DNA of 64,000 nucleotides from Eutypa lata. Its lineage: Eukaryota > Ascomycota > Sordariomycetes > Xylariales > Diatrypaceae. Each line of letters opens with the position of its first letter. The stretch's first letter is position 1. Location of the stretch: positions 186,001-250,000 of the forward strand of contig JAKULF010000019.1 of NCBI GenBank assembly GCA_022661535.1, written 5' to 3'. The notes beneath the pieces are model-generated. The model searched no databases. It was given only the letters and a program-made list of their open reading frames with translations, and was not told where the DNA came from. The position numbers and the translations under genes were made by a program. Shown here piece by piece: positions 47,792 to 60,190 of this stretch.

Positions 47792-50060
47792 TCACCCTTC
47801 CTCTGTACTCCCATCATCAGCCTCCTCTTCCTCTTCATCTTCATCTCCATCTTCATTCTCCCCACTATCAGAGTCGCTATCCAAGTTAGGATCCGGCATA
47901 ACGACGCTATTCAAAAATGTAACCTATCCATCCAGTCCAGGTCGCGTAGTCAGTACACGCCAAATCTGGATTGAAAGAACCCCTTGGCTTTGTAATTAAA
48001 GTAGAGGCGCTAAAAAGGGGGTGGGAGGGCAGGACTTACAAACTCAACCATCGACGCGATGATATCCATGATCTGATCCTGCGCATTCTCGCTCGTGAGG
48101 ACGGAGTCGTCGATCTTCGTGCCGACGGTGTAGTTGCGCAGCTTCAGGAGCTCGATGTCTCGATGATCCGGGTTGAAGCCCTACAGCCATTTGTGTACTA
48201 TTAGCATAAGCATAAGCATAAGCATAAGCATCGCTACCATTCGTCGTGTGTTATCATCACCACAAGTAGATTCCATGGGTAGTATCGCGATTATGTCCCC
48301 ATTTCTGCATCCCCAAACAGAATATACTCAGGTAGATGGTACCTAAGTAGGTAGTCAACTTCTAAAACCCACTAAACTAACCGAACCAAATACATCTACA
48401 TTTCAAAAACACGCGTGCGTATAATATCACATACCTTAGGTTTCGTCTTCAGCGCATTCTCCTGATTCGCCTGTGCGAACGCCGCGAGTATCGATTTCTC
48501 GTCGCCCTCCTTCGATTTGGGGAGGAACGTGCGCCGGAACGCCGCGCCCGTCAGCACGCGCCGCAGCCGGTGCGGGCGCTCGTCGATGCTGGCCCGCAGC
48601 TTTGCCAGCGCGTCGTTATCCGGGTGCCACTGGCAGCATTTACGAATCAGTAATTTTTCCTTGGCGGGATATTCTAGTCTAACAAGGTGAGGTGTGGGAG
48701 ATGTTAAGGGGAGCAAAGGGGGCTTCCCGAACATGATGCCCCTTTAGTTAAGTAACTTCAAACACTACGTAAAGGGAGCCGATGAAAAAGAGGGGCGAGG
48801 GGGGACCAACTACGAAAATTAGGTACTTACCAGCCCGCCGCCCACGAAGCAACTCCCCGGCTCTGCATGCACGTAGTAGCACGCATAGGGGCCTTTTCGG
48901 CCTGTGCGACTCCTATATTTTGGGGGGTGCGAAGTTAGTGATTGTAGCTCTTGGTGGCCGATATCATCTTGATCATCCAACCCCCCTTCCCCTCCCCTCC
49001 CTTTTTCTTTATCTCCTAGTAGTATTTTACATACCATGCGGCAGAGTAGTGAGGCTAGTTGGTTAGAACAAAAGTTCGGAGTCAGCGTATGTTCCTTTTT
49101 TTGCGAATTCGGAATAGGGTTTTTCTTTTTGAATTAAATCTGGACTAGATTAATTGACATACCTTGTACGGCGTCTGGTCCTTACTGAACCGAATATCGC
49201 GGTATATCCGGAAGATGACATCCTTGATAGGTAGCTCCGGGATTGTCTCGTCGGCCTCGGTGATCCGCTCGGTCAGCGTCTCGACGAACGATTCCCAGTC
49301 CTTGAACGACCGCCTATATTCAGGGTCTCGCACTGTAGGCGACGGTATGTTATTTTCTGGTAATTCTAGGCAGAAAGCTATCGTGGACAATAATAAAGAG
49401 GAAACGAGGAAGTTGTCTGTGCTTGAGCTAGAGTACATTTATTCCATTAGTTTATTACTTACTCTTGAGCCAGCTTCGCTTGTTGTTAGCCTTGAGATCC
49501 TTTAAAAACAGCAAAGTGTTCTTATGAAGGCGTGTGTTTTCATAATCAACACCATCTGTATCTCTCAGCGGCGGCAGCGGGATAAAGGTGACTCTGTTCT
49601 CTTCATCGTCATCCTCGCTCTCATCCTCGCCTTCGTCCGATTCTGGCTGCTTTACTTTAGCATTGGTAGCCTCCGGTTTCTGCTTGCTAGCTTTCTGTTT
49701 GGTCTGCTGTTGTTTGGACGGACGGCCCCGTCTTTTTGGAGCAGGAGGTGTCACTTCCTGAGACGAGTCATCCAGCTCATCATCATCATCTCCATCTCCA
49801 GCTTCACCTTGGTCATCGTCGTCATCGTCGTCACCATTGTCATAATTATCGGAATCCTCTTCTACCCCAGATTTTCGTTTCGACGATGGAGCTTTAACGT
49901 GATTTTGTTTCTTACGTGGGGGCTCCTCGGAATCATCGGCGCCGCTCTCGTCTGTCTCGAAGTACGTGCTCTTCCGGCCGGTCGAGCTAACGCGCTGGGA
50001 GCGCCGCCTCGGGCCTACCTCGAGGTTCGGAGCAGGCTGGGTACGTTTCTTGGGCGGCAT
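47792..50060 (-). CDS. DUF2461-family protein with acidic tails
   Basis: Join on the minus strand of 49463..50060, 49163..49332, 49035..49054, 48831..48912, 48435..48629, 48040..48180 and 47792..47923; 445 residues. The DUF2461 (TIGR02453) domain spans about 170-400: FLKDLKANNKRSWLK, then YRRSFKDWESFVETLTERI, IFRIYRDIRFSKDQTPYK, PHYSAAWSRTGRKGPYACYY, GSCFVGGGLWHPDNDALAKL and FRRTFLPKSKEGD. The biochemical function of the family is unknown to me. The first 165 residues alternate basic and Asp/Glu-rich tracts with an AT-hook-like RRGRPSK, and the last 35 are acidic, suggesting a nuclear or chromatin setting (inference). Seven exons include one of only 20 nt; each junction is in frame and rebuilds family motifs. 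I took the ATG at 50060. Confidence 0.9.
48204..48232. repeat. GCATAA hexanucleotide repeat in intron
   Basis: Four to five tandem CATAAG units in intron 5 of the DUF2461 gene, just beyond the acceptor of exon 6. Confidence 0.85.
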
Positions 50061-50557
50061 TATAAACAACTAGAACTAGAACATATACAAATACGGTTGC
50101 TCTCAAAGCAATACGATGTTCATAGGATTTAGGATTTAGGATTTAATGGGAAGTCGAGTACGCAATGCCTAAAAACGCGCTAGACGGTCGGAGTGGGGCA
50201 GATTTTGACGCGAGATCACGTGCAAAACCACCTTGATTAATAATACGTACCAAGCCGCAGTGCTACCAATAACCCCTGAATTCCAGTTAGACAGACACGC
50301 TTACATACAATCAAGACGTAGGTCGCATGTCTATAAAAGTAATCCACCCAAGCCCCTTCAGCGAGTCAGTCTCCATACCTGCCGGAATTCAGGATGAGTA
50401 ACACTACTCCTAAGGTAAAGGAGACTAATAACTGACTAAAATGATCAAGGTGTTACGTTGCTCGCTTTAATACCGAGTAGACAAAAAGTAAGTAAGTTTA
50501 AGAGAGAGAGAGAGAGAGAGAAAAAGAGTAAGGCAATTTATACAATCAACGAAAGAA
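50061..50557. other. Intergenic, upstream of the DUF2461 gene
   Basis: No gene seen. Includes a GA dinucleotide run at 50500-50520. Confidence 0.6.
50500..50520. repeat. GA dinucleotide microsatellite
   Basis: About ten uninterrupted AG units, 40 bases past the stop codon of the HicA-like gene. Confidence 0.9.
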
Positions 50558-50974
50558 TCATGGTTTAGCCGCCTCAAAATTCTCTGCCGTTACATTGTAC
50601 GCCCTCGTGAGAGTCCTGCCATAAAGACGGGCATAGAAGAAGTCCAGCTTAGTCCCAGATCCGGGACGATGAGGAGGATGGATCTTTATAGTTCCAAAGG
50701 TTTTGAGGGGACCGTCAGCAGAGGGGACGAACACCATGTCGCCACCACATTGCCTTTTCAGCTTCAGGTCCATCTGCGCGAGGAACTTGAGGAAATCATC
50801 GAAGCGGATCTGCCCTCTTTGGTCTTTCTCGCCGCGGACTGAAAATAGCATCGGCACCACGCTCATCCCTACCGGATCTAGACGAAATACCGGCCTGTCG
50901 CATATGGTTTGCGGAACTGGCAAGGCCTGGTTGGCCTGGTTAGGTCTTGGTCTTGACCTCCTGCTTCTGCTCAT
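50558..50974 (-). CDS. Small HicA-like-domain fungal protein
   Basis: A 138-residue single-exon frame. After an Arg/Ser-rich start (SRSRRSRPRPNQ) comes a segment like one I know from the ends of many uncharacterised fungal proteins, often labelled YcfA/HicA-like: the PVFRLDP...VVPMLFSV lead-in, IRFDDFLKFLAQMDLKLKRQ, GGDMVFVPS, TIKIHPPHRP, and YARLYGRTLTRAYNV. In that family the core pattern is DFL-x-GF-x-GS-x-F-x-P-x-HxPHP-x-GRRL-x-YGW. Here the GS pair reads GG with no His after it, so the nuclease residue of bacterial HicA is not evident. A branch point and CAG acceptor end at 50998, and the frame is open from there to the ATG at 50974, so an upstream exon or a 5' leader intron is possible. 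No partner antitoxin-like gene is seen. Function unknown. Confidence 0.7.
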   Translation of the reverse strand: MSRSRRSRPRPNQANQALPVPQTICDRPVFRLDPVGMSVVPMLFSVRGEKDQRGQIRFDDFLKFLAQMDLKLKRQCGGDMVFVPSADGPLKTFGTIKIHPPHRPGSGTKLDFFYARLYGRTLTRAYNVTAENFEAAKP

Positions 50975-52476
50975 TCTCTCTCTAGCACTGCCTCGTCCTG
51001 CAGGGCGAGATTAGTGTTAGAAACTGTGTGGCTGATCATGGCTGCCATACTGGTATGCGCTATGCCAAGATACAGGCAAAGGAAGCAAAAGGGGGGCGGT
51101 CGAATAGCGCAAACGGGGAGAAAGTGAGCTTCGGCTAAAACCAGCAGTAACCAGGAGATGTAACGTAGTGTTAGGCTCGCAACTATGAAAACTAAGAGAA
51201 AGAAACATGTTTTCAACTGGAAATCAGAATATATGCTGAACCCATCTAGTCACAGTTATGTTGGAGTAAAGCAGATGTGGGAGTTAATATTCAAATGACT
51301 GTAAGAAATCATTTCACGTAGTGTGAGTGGATATATTGGTAGGAGAATAGGAAGGGAGACAAAAGAAGAAAACGCAGTTTACAGGTTCGCAACTACAGGA
51401 AGATTGTGACTCTACTTATCACGCTCTGTAAGAGAGCGCATTACAGGTAAACCCCCATCCCTCTCCGCCTCGCCCCTTTTCTTCTTTCTTTTTACGGCCA
51501 AAATTAAATATTTGACAAGCTGACCTCGCTATATTTAGACTACTAAAAGTTTGTATCATCCAAGGATAAACTTCCTAGAATAAAATGAAATATTTATTGT
51601 CGCGGCAAGTGTATTCGAATCCGACTGTATAATTCTCACTAAGCCGCTGGGTCTTATGGGGGAATATGAGTGAGAAAACCAGCACTACTTAGTCAAGCCA
51701 CCTCAGCAGATGTGTGTGAATGCTACTATAATAACTTGTATAATCATTTGTCTTTTATTATTCAATTACTGGAATATCGCCCAAGGAGATACATAATCGG
51801 AAGTTAGACAATTACTCTTGAAATTCGGGCATGCTCATTGCTTTATTAATTTAGACACTTAGGCACTTAGTCAAGGTACACCTATAGTCATTGGTGTTTA
51901 CAGGGGTTTGAAATCAATTCATTCGTAAGTTTATCTAGCTGCTTTCAACAGTATCCCTCGCTCTTTAGCAACACAACTCTAGATTAAGCACCATACTAAA
52001 CACAACATTATTTCAGGAAGGATTCATCTACAGCTGGTATATCCTTGAACTCTGTATAACCTTCGAGTTTTCCCCTAAACAGGTAGTGCATGGTCGTTGC
52101 CACTCGACTAAGAGAGAACCATTTACCTAATAACAGCCGCTCTCATGATAATTTTCATGGCAGCTATGTCTATTGTGTTCTTAGGAAGGGTTGGAAGACA
52201 GCTGGTTCTTGAGCCACTGTAAACCTGACCTGCATATTGTATCAATGCAACCCAGGTCAATATGCCAGAGATCTATCAAAAAGGTCTGCTAAGCCCTCGA
52301 ACGATTTGAAGGACCACTGGGCTGTGGAGAGTTACTAGCTATCTCCTGCTCCAGTCACGGAGATAAACCCACGGGGAGGCTAGCAACGTAGGGTTAAATA
52401 TCGATTCTATAAGCAAAAGGCGTAGAACCCTTAGAGAACCGTCTTGTGTATTGCTGAAGATACGTTAATCAGGGCC
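50975..52476. other. Intergenic, no gene seen
   Basis: Moderately AT-rich. The hydrophobic 81-codon ORF at 50971-51216 on the minus strand overlaps the leader of the HicA-like gene and is probably not translated. Confidence 0.55.
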
Positions 52477-55400
52477 TTAATTAGGTGCTAACCGTCCGAG
52501 AGGAGTCCTATCTCGTGGCTTCTCAAGAAGATCAGCATATCCTTCCAGGCCATTACCGATGACCTTCACGATATCAAATACATGAGAGCCCTTAAACGTC
52601 TCAGCCCAGAGACGAATGACGGCTGCGGAAAGCTGTCGCAGTTTAGTCCCATCACCAGCGGCTATATCCATACTCGAATTCGGATGTCCTGGACCGCCTC
52701 CCGAAAGAGACGGGTCGATTGGCACGGCGAACTCTGTTTCGTCTAGCATGCGACGCAACATTTCCAGGAGACTTCGCTCATCGGGTGATGGAGGAGGATC
52801 CGTAGCTGGATTAACGGCTGCGAGTGTCATAAGCCACTTCGAGAGGAGAATGACGCACTCGAGATTGCAGACTGGGCACGTCAGAAAACACATACACTCT
52901 GAATTGTAATTATCCAGTTTGACTTACGTGAATGCTGCATACTCCACTCAGATGATTTTCTTCTCGCCACATAATTAACACCTAGCTTGACTAACATAGA
53001 CAGGGCATGAATCGCCTGAAGAACAGCCCGATTAAGCCGCACACTTCGTATAAGGTAGGGTGCGTCGGTAAGTGCTTGCGCGATTTGCCCTGCATCTCTC
53101 GTCTCCAACGTCCGACTTGGATTTAAATCTGTATACAGCCGGATAGAGGCTAGCCTCCAGAGTGCAGTTGCATTGTAGGCTACCGGGCCTCCTGGAAATG
53201 CGTCATTCGTATTCTGCTGGCTATTATCTGTCACTCGTGCTTGGTGCTGCTCGAAACTCATCTGCCAAATCCGCAGGGCTTGGAAACAGTCATCAACATC
53301 GTCTGGTCGTAGTCCACGAGGCGACTCGAATGTAGATACCGATACAAATGATGTCTGCTTCAGAAGAAATATGTGTTGCAATAATGCATGGATGAGTACA
53401 TAGTTTCCAAGTGATGACATATAAGGCGGCGGCCCCTGGGATGGCCGACTAAAAAGCCTCAAAAAGGCATCTTGAAGAGAGATATCCATCGTTGGGAAAG
53501 AGTGCCGAGCTTCCTGCCATTGCCAGGCCGTTTCGGCTCTCCACAGCCTTGAGGAATGCGGCAAGAACAGGTTAAGTTCCGACGTAAGGAGTAAAGGAGG
53601 CATATTGTATGCAATGCTGCAAAGGTTGAAGAAACAGTAGGTAATGAGTTTCGTTCGGTTGCTCCCTTCGATTCGGATCCACGCCTCCCAATCAGCCGTT
53701 TGCGTCGATTCTGACACGAAGCCCTCCTCGCGCACAAGCAGAGCTAATAGACTTTGTAGAGAAAGAGCTTCATGCAATATCACCTTCGCGCCCCATAAGC
53801 CGACCGCGAAGAGGAGGAGAAGAGCTTGAATAGTTTCCATTCGTGACTGTGGTGTATTTGGCGAGCTTTCAATTAATGTCAGTAACATGCCTTGTCAATT
53901 ATATTAAGCTAGTGTATTTCAAGGTTTCTTACTAGGGTTCTCTATGGGTATCTTGCGTCATCGAACGTTCTTGCTGAACTGAGCTGAAAGAATGCCTATA
54001 CCCATGACTTGGCGAAGGCCGCGTAGAATGTGGACTGTACGCGGCTGGTGTTGGTAAAAGGCCATGGACTTCATGACTATGGCGCCGCCGAATTTGCTCG
54101 AGGGCGACAGCTCTGGCCGCGTACCATAATGCATTGCTCCGATGGCTTTCAAACCTATACTGGGCCCCGACAGCCAGAATCGCCAGTAATAGTTCGGGCG
54201 AGAGATCGGTAGGCGTGAGTGTTGGTAAATGTAGGATCGGGAAGTGCTCGTGAAAGCCGCTGGCATACCCGTCGAGGAATCGGGTGAGTGTGTGCCGCGA
54301 AGGGAAAACGAAGTCATTGGGTAGAACGCTCGAAAACTCGTCTAATCGATTTTTAATCACTGTATGTTCCGTAGCCGAAACTCTTAGTAGCAGCGCTCTC
54401 AATTCATCGTGCGTCCGGCCACCGACATCAGATGGGTCTCTCAACTCGGGGGCTAATGATGGAAACCGAGAAGGGAACTGTGAAGACGGTTTCGACAAGC
54501 CACCCCGTTGTAGGTCGGAGTGTAGTCGTGGCCATATGCTCATATTTGGATCTACCTCAAAGGCTTGAGGAAGGAAGTGGGACGAGGTGTTAAACTCGTC
54601 TAAGAAAAGGTTATAATCATCAAAAGCTGGTTGCCCCTGTTGGTGTGGGTAATCTACGGACATGGGGGCAGTGTCCGTTTCTCGCCCGCGGTCACTATAC
54701 GGCATCCCTTCATCGTATGCTTTGATGCGCGGTATCCCTGTCGCAGGTGGACCAAGATCTGGAATCATCGGCTGCATCGAGTTCACCTCATTTGCCGAAG
54801 CAATCCGTGTAGCAGCATCGGACAACAGGTCGAGATTACAGGCTGCAGCTCTAGCAGGAAGACGCGGATCTGGCGCGAGAGCTTGGCCACCCACTGACGA
54901 CATGGAGTCAGCGTGGTACGGTTGTGGCTGGGCACGGGGCATGCCCATAAGGTCGGAGTCGACATGGTTCTGGGTTGGCAACGTTGGTTGAACAGCACCG
55001 GCCGAGGACGGCTTCCTCGGCCGGGTTCCGTCCTTGTGAGACCCTTCATTAAGGTGGACGAGCTTTTCGTGGCGGACAAGGAGATCCCTGATGTCCATAT
55101 AAGCATATCTTCTTTGAGACGCGCGGGATTCCTGTGTAGTTCATCGACACTGTACAAGCTATCGTGTACAGAAGGATTTATACTAGTGTGGGCTTGAGGG
55201 GAAAAGGAGTGGAACCAAGGACTAGAATGTGACAAGCGGATAGGTATCGGCGTAAAGTGCCTCCAAATCCCCGCAAGATATCAAATACTAAAAAGAAGGA
55301 AAAAGGGACAGGGAAATTTCACAATAGAGGAAAGAAAAGAGATATACTAACCGGCGTCCGAAGGTTTTCCCACACCGTGCCCAACCGCAAGAAAAGGGTT

Positions 55401-55648
55401 TCTCTTTAGTATGGGTTCTCTCATGGCGCTGGACGTGCTCAACGCGCCTAATCATATGAATATAATGTAAGCTTAATTACCAACGGAAGAGGGCGGAGCG
55501 AGAAGGTCTCGTTGCCTTACCTAAAACGTTTGCTGCAATACTTGCATGGTAGGGTCTTGGGTTTTTGTTGGCGGCCTTCCCCGTTCTCGTCGACAGTACC
55601 AGGTACGCCCGAGCCCTCTATGGACTGTACCGACTGTACCGACTGCAT
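52477..55648 (-). CDS. C2H2 zinc-finger transcription factor with fungal regulatory domain
   Basis: Join on the minus strand of 55521..55648, 55352..55447, 53933..55087, 52928..53865 and 52477..52871; 903 residues. Two C2H2 fingers at about residues 35-90: CKYCSKRFRRVEHVQRHERTH, then after TKEKPFSC a finger with C-x4-C spacing, GKTFGRRDLLVRHEKLVH. The acceptor at 55088 gives exactly the usual finger spacing. A disordered Pro/Ser linker follows, then from about residue 310 a fungal-TF regulatory domain (PF04082-like): FLDGYASGFHEHFPILHLPT, LLLAILAVGAQYRFE, then TIQALLLLFAVGLWG. Other introns are 67 nt (GTAAGA, acceptor AAAG) and 56 nt (GTAAGT, CTGAC branch, CCCAG); each avoids an in-frame stop and restores the frame. 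The architecture matches nuclear regulators of carbon or secondary metabolism, but the target is unknown. Confidence 0.9.
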
Positions 55649-58600
55649 TACGACAGATGGGAATGTGAATATTGAGGTATGGGGGCGTGACTCCCTGTCA
55701 GAATTATGGCTGTAATGTAGAGGCCGAAGTCATGCAGCAAAAGAAGTGGGGGACGAAATGGACAGGGAGTCAGGACTTGGATGGTATGGCTGAAAGGGGA
55801 ACTTTTGCGGGGATGGATGGTCGATGGATGAATTCATGGAGGAGGTAGTATTAGTTGACCGTAGTTCAAATCGGCACCTGTTGCTGCTCTTCACCGCATT
55901 TGTTCTCTCCCACCTTCCCCAAGAGATCAAGTCCAGAGTGATTCTAAATCACCGCCGTCGCTGTCAGGGTCATATGCGTGATACAGCAGCTCTCATGTCA
56001 TCTGAATAAGAGAAACGAACGAGGCTTCAGACAGGTTGATGAGTCGAGTATACTTGTTGTATACCCCACGGTCGTCTTCTAAGGAAGGGACATAATAGGA
56101 CAGACAGTACTTCAGACCCAGGAAAAGCAAGAATGGTGTTTTAACTGGCGGATTTATTGGTCGAAATTGGCGTGGAGAAATACCAGAGAAGAGAGATATG
56201 CGTGCGGAGATGTGTGGACAAAACGTCGTCAATGAATGGATGACCGGTTGGGACTGGAATTTCCTCGGGCAGCTAAATGAGAGTCGCACAACATACGCAT
56301 AAAGAATCGACCTTCAGAAAGGGATGATATATCAAAGTTCCTCAGGATGGGTGAGGCTCGGATAGGAGTAAGATTAGGGGGCTTTGCGTGTAAGTGAATG
56401 AAATTCGGGGTTGGGCCTAATTACTTAGTTATCTAAGTAAGAAAATGAGGAGTGTAGTGAGGGGATGAGGGATGATCAGAGAGGGTTGATGCGGAGATGG
56501 GGAATGGGGGTAAAAAGACTGGCTGTAAGTACATGGGCTAGCGTATGTGAACTAGCAAGGAGCAGCAAGGCAGGTAAGCAGATATTGTATGTACATACAA
56601 GTGGCGCCAACTGGATTAGAAAGATGTGACATTTAGACACTGGTATGTAGATATGTGGCTCAGGTATGCGTCGGTCGTATTCATATGTTTGATGTTGGTG
56701 TTGCTTATGATTACCATGCCGGTACTACGCTGCTTCTACTACAGCTACCACTACATGTTACCCTTATCGTGTTAGGTTAGTATGTACCTATGTAGTGAGT
56801 GAGTGCTATGAAACAGAGATCCTTTGCTACCCAGTAGGTAGTAGGTACATATAACACCAATAAAATAGATGGAATTGAAAGACTCAACTTACCGCACATT
56901 AGGTACTTAACCAAGAAAGAGCCGAAAATGGGGAGAAACGGGAAAATGTTGAAGTTGAAATGCATAACATCTGATTGTACATAGACGAAATCTACATCCA
57001 GTCCATCATACCCCATCCCTACCTGGTAGAAGATCCCACACATGCAGTGGCTAACCGCTACCTGGCCTTCTGGTCTTTGAATATAAGGTAATCGTACGTA
57101 CATTGATTCGGTCATCTTTCAAGATGTAACTGAAACTAGGAAGGTTGTAGTTAGGGCCCAACTAAACTTATTGCCTGGATAACTTTTAGCGCCTGTCTCC
57201 GCGTTGGAGAAGAGGGGCAATATGTTGAAAGACCTGGAGATTGTGGGGGCGGGCGGGGAGAACCAATTGCCGTTCTCTGTCAACATTTAGTGCCTTCGCT
57301 ATTTTCACAGCCAGCCAGTAATTATGTAAGTACAAATATAATGTCCGGAATTTCTGATGAGAACAGCCGAACATGTTTTCCTACCCGAGCATCTAAAACT
57401 TCATCATTGCGTAGGTAGTATACCCGAATTTGTATATTGTCTATTTGTCATTTGCGAAATGTCATATTCATCCTACTACACGAGGTCCCAGTGGAGACTT
57501 TATGTATGTAGGGGGATCAAGAGACCTACCTACCCATATTAAATGGATATCCTATAGCATTAGTATATACTAAGCACATCTCATAAACAGAACTGACGTC
57601 GATTGTTTAAGAGTCTATGGGGTAGGTACATTTTATCTAGGGTGATTCCGTCCTCGTGAGACCATGCAGCCCATTACCTCTTTGAATGTAACTCTACAAG
57701 CGAGACAGCTGAGCCCTCATCAGATTCAACCCCAAAGTAGCCAAGCATTCATTCGTTGTATTGCTAAAAGTTGATGTAGAAACCGAGATGAAGAAGGATG
57801 CGATGGCGATAAACAAGATCAAATGATAAAGACGATAACAAACATCCTGGTAAATATTTTTACCGAGAATAGGATTACCCTCTCTACATTGACATAAGCC
57901 TATCAATCGTAACTGTGGTGGCTATAACTACTCCAAACATAAATCAACTACATAGCTCTAAGATCTACCTACAGGCCCGGTATGCCAATCTTTTTCCTCT
58001 TTAGCACACGGTAGGGTCAAAACTCACTATATTGCTAACCCGAAGAACCAATACGGATAAAGCGAGATCGCTTCATTCATGTTTATAGACAAGGTACCTA
58101 GGTAATGCTGTCCCGGCCGCATGCCGGGGGGCTCGGCGTATCTTGTCATCGAGCTAAGATTTACCTAAGCTCAAACGGTGGGCCCATGCAAACCCCAGAC
58201 TTCTTCAACCTCGGTGCAGCTAAGAACGACCGGGACCGCAAGATACGCGGGAGCTCTAATAAGCATGCCATATCATTGGCGACCGAACCAAGATCGATAG
58301 GATGCGTTACCCGAGATTAGAGAAAGCATCCACTTAGGGGATACGTTATGAGGGAGCACAACATAAGACAAGTAAAGAAACGAGGGGTTTATTCAGAGTA
58401 AGTACGCATATGATATAGAACTGATAGCCTTCGCCTCCCAAAACGGCAATCTCGGATGTATATTCATTGGAGGATAGTTATTTTCGAACTCTCTGCAACT
58501 CTGGCATCGGAGGACACCAAATATCCCGACTGCAAACAGGTTGTGGAGTTAATTGGGGAACTCGGGGACCCGACTGGGATCAGCTGGCGCAAGCGAATGC

Positions 58601-60190
58601 GGAGTGCATCTGCAACCCAGACGTGGTCAATGCAAAGACGGCACATCTACTTACCAGGACCAATCACGATTACCTAGATCCAGATGTCTATGTCTATAGT
58701 ACCTGTGTAGGTAGGCATGTGTTGTACTTCCGCTGCAACCTTCGTAGGTGGTAGGTCGCTTTGACCATGGTCACCCAATATGGCCTCGTACTATCAGTTT
58801 TTGTTGTTTCAACTGGAAGGCTTTGTCTGCCAAGCTGGAGAAACAATTTTCATCGCTCAACCCGTCCACTAGTCTACAACCCTTAGTTGAATCTTTACGA
58901 AGGAAATCCAGCGATGAGGAAGCTATTTGGTCTGTGCGGTGCATTGCCGAAGAGCCACAACTGATGACATTTCCCATCCTGATGAGGGTTCGGACGGTAA
59001 CTGATCGATCTTATAAGTCGATTCAAGAAGGGTGGAAAAAGCAAGAGGACTGAACTGCATAAGGTTGTCCAGACGGCTTCCCTGAGCGGACAGGCCGGAG
59101 TCACCACCCTTGACTTTATGAGGATTATATGCTGTAGAAGCCTCAAAATCTACCTCCTAGAAACTACTAGAACAATTCCAGTCCATTCAACTCTGTTGTT
59201 TCTCGCGGTGAAGTGGAGGGGGGTCTTGCAACCATTGCGGAAGACTCGTAGAGCCGGCGAATGGCGAGGGGCACGGATGAATTCAAGCTTCATCGCCAAG
59301 GCTCTTGACGTGCTCGCAGACGAAGCTTGATTCTGTTTCCATAGAGGGGGTGGAGGCAGAGCGGGCGCGTGAGCTACATTTCGTTCATTCTTTGTTATAT
59401 CTTGAGTAACTCAAATTAATGCTCTAGACAGGAATGATGACTATTGGTGAGCTCTATGGCACCCGCAAGAGTTAGGGACACCTAGACAACACATGACTAT
59501 GGCGAATGGTGTGTTTGTTCCTCGGCAGGCATTTGACTTGACATATGATACGTTGCAGCGAGCTGCTCAAGCAAGGAAAATGGGTTGGGAAAGATGATGA
59601 TCAACTCGAACGCTACCTCAGGATCTAGAAGAGTGGACTCAGAGTGATGTTCATGTATGGTATAACAACGAGCTTCTTCTAATGTGAAGAAAGTCCGAGT
59701 AACAGAGCATCACTTTCTTTTGTGAAAGGGCCGATTCAAACAGAGAGTCTCCAAGGGGAAAATCGTGGATGAACTCTTTATCTATGCAATATTCTGAAAA
59801 GTAAAGCGGACTTCCCTGCGGCCGTGGTCTCCGCATCGAAGTTGATTCTTACCTGCATATAGTAGGTGCGCAGGTGCGGCAGACATCAGGTCTTGGAATA
59901 GAATGGTAGGAATGCATGATTCGACCAGGTACGTTTCAGATGAAATTAAAGGAGTCGATGCAGATAAACCGAACGAGCATAACAGCATACAGTTAAGCAT
60001 CTCGCCACTTTCAAGCATGAATATTAAAAATAGAAACGGTCTAGCCAGAGAGAGATATTTTGTTAGCATATTGCTTAAACGTTAACTATATCAAGGTAAC
60101 GAATCGACTTCGTCACCTTATTGTGTTGCGGAATAATCCTGTTAAAACATATTAATTACTGTTAAGATATGCGGATAAATACTGGTCTCG
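55649..60190. other. Gene-poor flank before the AT-rich block
   Basis: No intact gene seen over 4.5 kb. The first part is the promoter side of the transcription-factor gene. A GC-rich hairpin (CCGGC-CGCAT-GCCGG) lies near 58113-58127, and possible decayed coding sequence lies at about 58748-59330. GC content drops sharply from about 60100. Confidence 0.55.
58748..59330 (+). pseudogene. Possible decayed coding sequence (unidentified)
   Basis: Two successive plus-strand frames have amino-acid composition like real protein. One runs to a stop at 59053 (LSAKLEKQFSSLNPSTSLQP and IWSVRCIAEEPQL). A second frame, open from about 58999 through 59330, continues with KRTELHKVVQTASLSGQAGV and ends MNSSFIAKALDVLADEA. 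They overlap near 59000-59050, as a single frameshift would produce. No family is recognised. It may equally be a small multi-exon gene or chance. Confidence 0.25.

Noticed and set aside
50971..51216. Hydrophobic 81-codon minus-strand ORF that might be a secreted peptide
   Set aside because: It ends in the leader of the HicA-like gene, overlaps a likely intron (CTAAC branch, CAG acceptor) and resembles no known protein.
52872..52927. A closer acceptor in the transcription-factor gene giving a 29-nt last intron
   Set aside because: Too short for a fungal intron; the CCCAG acceptor gives 56 nt with a CTGAC branch point and the same frame.
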